From Armatimonadota bacterium (GTDB lineage: Bacteria; Armatimonadota; HRBIN16): 64,000 nucleotides of DNA. The translations under genes and the position numbers were made by a program. The stretch is taken from assembly GCA_026003195.1 (NCBI GenBank), contig BPGU01000001.1, positions 667,398 through 731,397 on the forward strand, given 5' to 3'. Under the pieces are notes generated by a model. The model was not told the origin of the DNA. It saw only the letters and a list, made by a program, of their open reading frames with translations, and searched no databases. Of the stretch, positions 61,623 to 64,000 are shown piece after piece; within the stretch, counting starts at the first letter, position 1, and every line of letters begins with the position of its first letter.

Positions 61623-62588
61623 ATGTGGCGATGGACTCTTTGTGTGTGCTCTATCATCCTCTGCGCGTCGGCATGGGCGCAGCGGGTAGAACGCACCTCC
61701 TACAAAGGCTGGCAGGACTGCTACCGTCTGACGAACGGCACCGTGGAGGTTATCGTCGTGCCTTCGCTCGCGCGTATCATGCACTATGGATTCGTGGGCG
61801 AGCCGAACACCCTCTGGGTGAATTCCGCCACTGAGGGCGTGCCGGTCCATCCCGGTGAATGGCCCAATCACGGTGGCGACAAGGCGTGGGTGTGGCCTCA
61901 GGACGAGTGGGAGATGCGTACCGGCAGGGGTTGGCCTCCTCCTTCGGCAACTGACCAGGTGCCTCATCAGGCAGAGGTGCTTCATGGTCACATCATTCGC
62001 CTCACTTCCCCGCTGATAGCGGGATACGGTGTACGCATTATACGCGACATTCGCCTGGAGCCATCGGGTGCACGAGTGCGTATCCTTACGAGGTTGGAGA
62101 AGGTGCGCGACGGGGCGAATTTCCCCGTAGCGGCGTGGGTGGTGGCGCAGCTGCCTCTGCCCGATGTGATGTTAGCGCGCCTCTATCCGGGCTCCTCATT
62201 GCGTGAGGGGTTCAAACTTTTCCGTGAGGAACCCTGGAAGGCGATTCGTCGGCTGGGGGACGACATTCTGGTGCCAGAGCGCCCCTCGGATGTGCCAGTG
62301 AAGCTGGGCTGTGATGCGGACATTTTAGCTTGGTTCAAATCGCCCTATCTGGTGGTGCATCGTTCTCCCATCGCGAATCTGGCGGACTTTCAGCCGGGCG
62401 ACCACGCACAAATCTTTTCCAACACCGATGAGATACCCTACATCGAACTGGAGTTCACCTCGCCCTTGAAAGTGCTGCGCAAGGGGGAAAGTGTATCGCT
62501 GGAGGTCACCTGGGAGCTGTATCGCCTTCCGCCTGAAAAAGGGACTCCTGAGGCACTGGCGGAGTTTTTGAGGGCATACGGGCGTTAG
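61623..62588 (+). CDS. Secreted DUF4380 (mutarotase-like) protein (321 aa)
   Basis: A signal peptide (LCVCSIILCASAWAQ) precedes a beta-rich domain. Recognisable are YRLTNGTVEVIVVPSLARIMHYGFVGEPNTLWVN and GGDKAWVWPQDEW, typical of the DUF4380 family with a galactose-mutarotase-like supersandwich fold. Carbohydrate binding is likely; activity is unknown. The start has GGAGG (61611). It is the last + gene before the intergenic repeat region. Confidence 0.78.
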   Translation: MWRWTLCVCSIILCASAWAQRVERTSYKGWQDCYRLTNGTVEVIVVPSLARIMHYGFVGEPNTLWVNSATEGVPVHPGEWPNHGGDKAWVWPQDEWEMRTGRGWPPPSATDQVPHQAEVLHGHIIRLTSPLIAGYGVRIIRDIRLEPSGARVRILTRLEKVRDGANFPVAAWVVAQLPLPDVMLARLYPGSSLREGFKLFREEPWKAIRRLGDDILVPERPSDVPVKLGCDADILAWFKSPYLVVHRSPIANLADFQPGDHAQIFSNTDEIPYIELEFTSPLKVLRKGESVSLEVTWELYRLPPEKGTPEALAEFLRAYGR

Positions 62589-62979
62589 GGGTAAACCTCA
62601 CCCCCTTGCCCCCTTCCCTGCGAGGGAAGGGGGAACAGACATACCCCTCTGCCATGCGAAGCTTCAGCGAAGCCATCCCCCCATGTTGTTGCAGGAGATT
62701 GCTTGGCACTGCGTGCCTCGCAATGACACGGGGAAACGGCTCGGCGGGAGCCTCGCCCTCTGGTGCGGTGTCATGGCGAGCGTTAGCCCCGTTACCTCGT
62801 TCCTCTCTTACGGCTGAAGCCGTTCCCTCACAAAACCTATTCAGCCAGCGGAGGCTGGCTTCGTCTGAAGGGGTGCGGCTTCAGCCGCAAACGCTCCCGG
62901 AGATTCTTCGCTTGCGCTCAGAATGACAGCGGGGCGAGACAGACTCGGCATCGTCCTCAGATCACATCTCGACAGAGCG
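62589..62979. repeat. 391-base mosaic of dispersed hairpin repeats
   Basis: There is no gene. Visible structures are an 11-bp perfect hairpin (62609-62619 with 62623-62633), a 24-base segment at 62737 matching 52701, an AGCCAGC-GGAG-GCTGGCT hairpin near 62843-62860, and CGGCTGAAGCCG and GCGGCTTCAGCCGC palindromes on either side of it. It also contains CTCGCAATGACAC and CTCAGAATGACAG, phrases of the kind seen in interspersed intergenic repeats. It separates the DUF4380 gene from the convergent secA end. Confidence 0.75.

Positions 62980-64000
<1,021 letters not shown>

Overview
The window is high-GC bacterial chromosome, probably from an Armatimonadota-like lineage. That assignment is an inference from three things: a secreted glycosidase with a C-terminal dockerin-type repeat, many small secreted or sugar-active enzymes, and hairpin repeats scattered between genes. 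Genes are tightly packed and ATGA/GTGA overlaps are common. At least six promoters share a TGn extended -10 element.

Layout. 1-4213: five short-spaced genes of phage or prophage character, including a 759-residue virion-like protein and a small sigma-region-4-like protein, closed by an intrinsic terminator. 4814-12490: membrane proton-pump genes. An EchA/EchB-like pair on + converges on nuoN, nuoM and nuoL on -. 12744-17329: a PfkB/HldE-type kinase coupled to a deoxyhypusine-synthase-like protein, a six-hairpin glycosidase and a HAD phosphatase. 17482-35028: a compound CRISPR-Cas locus. A complete type I-B operon (cas6-cas8/cst1-cas7-cas5-cas3-cas4-cas1-cas2) is followed by a leader, one array of 44 repeats and 43 spacers, and then csm1-csm5 of a type III-A complex with no cas6, cas1/cas2 or csm6 of its own. 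A tRNA-Pro(GGG) closes this region.

35556-47141: a near-complete heme gene set (hemA, C, D, B, Q, a radical SAM/SPASM gene, then hemL, E, Y and convergent hemH). HemQ with HemY and HemH, and no hemF/hemN, points to the coproporphyrin-dependent route. The radical SAM gene directly after hemQ is the most interesting functional lead here. It is interrupted by a divergent coiled-coil/PD-(D/E)XK-like gene built on a 63-bp tandem repeat.

47254-64000: a PDZ/radical SAM DUF512 protein, a secreted dockerin-bearing glycosidase, tRNA-Ser(GCT), a nitrilase-family amidase, a phytanoyl-CoA dioxygenase-like protein, a GH29 fucosidase, a Gfo/Idh/MocA oxidoreductase, a dnaG-rpoD-DUF2227-trmH operon, a collagen-like secreted protein, a Tat-type lipoprotein, a DUF4380 protein, and the C-terminal third of secA running off the right edge.

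How it fits together. The type I-B operon supplies adaptation and crRNA processing. The csm complex lies downstream of the same array and can only use crRNAs made by that Cas6 or by a Cas6 elsewhere in the genome. The heme block encodes every step from glutamyl-tRNA to heme b. The terminal oxidoreductase subunits (NuoL/M/N) and the Ech-type subunits suggest two membrane ion-pumping complexes whose peripheral arms are encoded outside the window.
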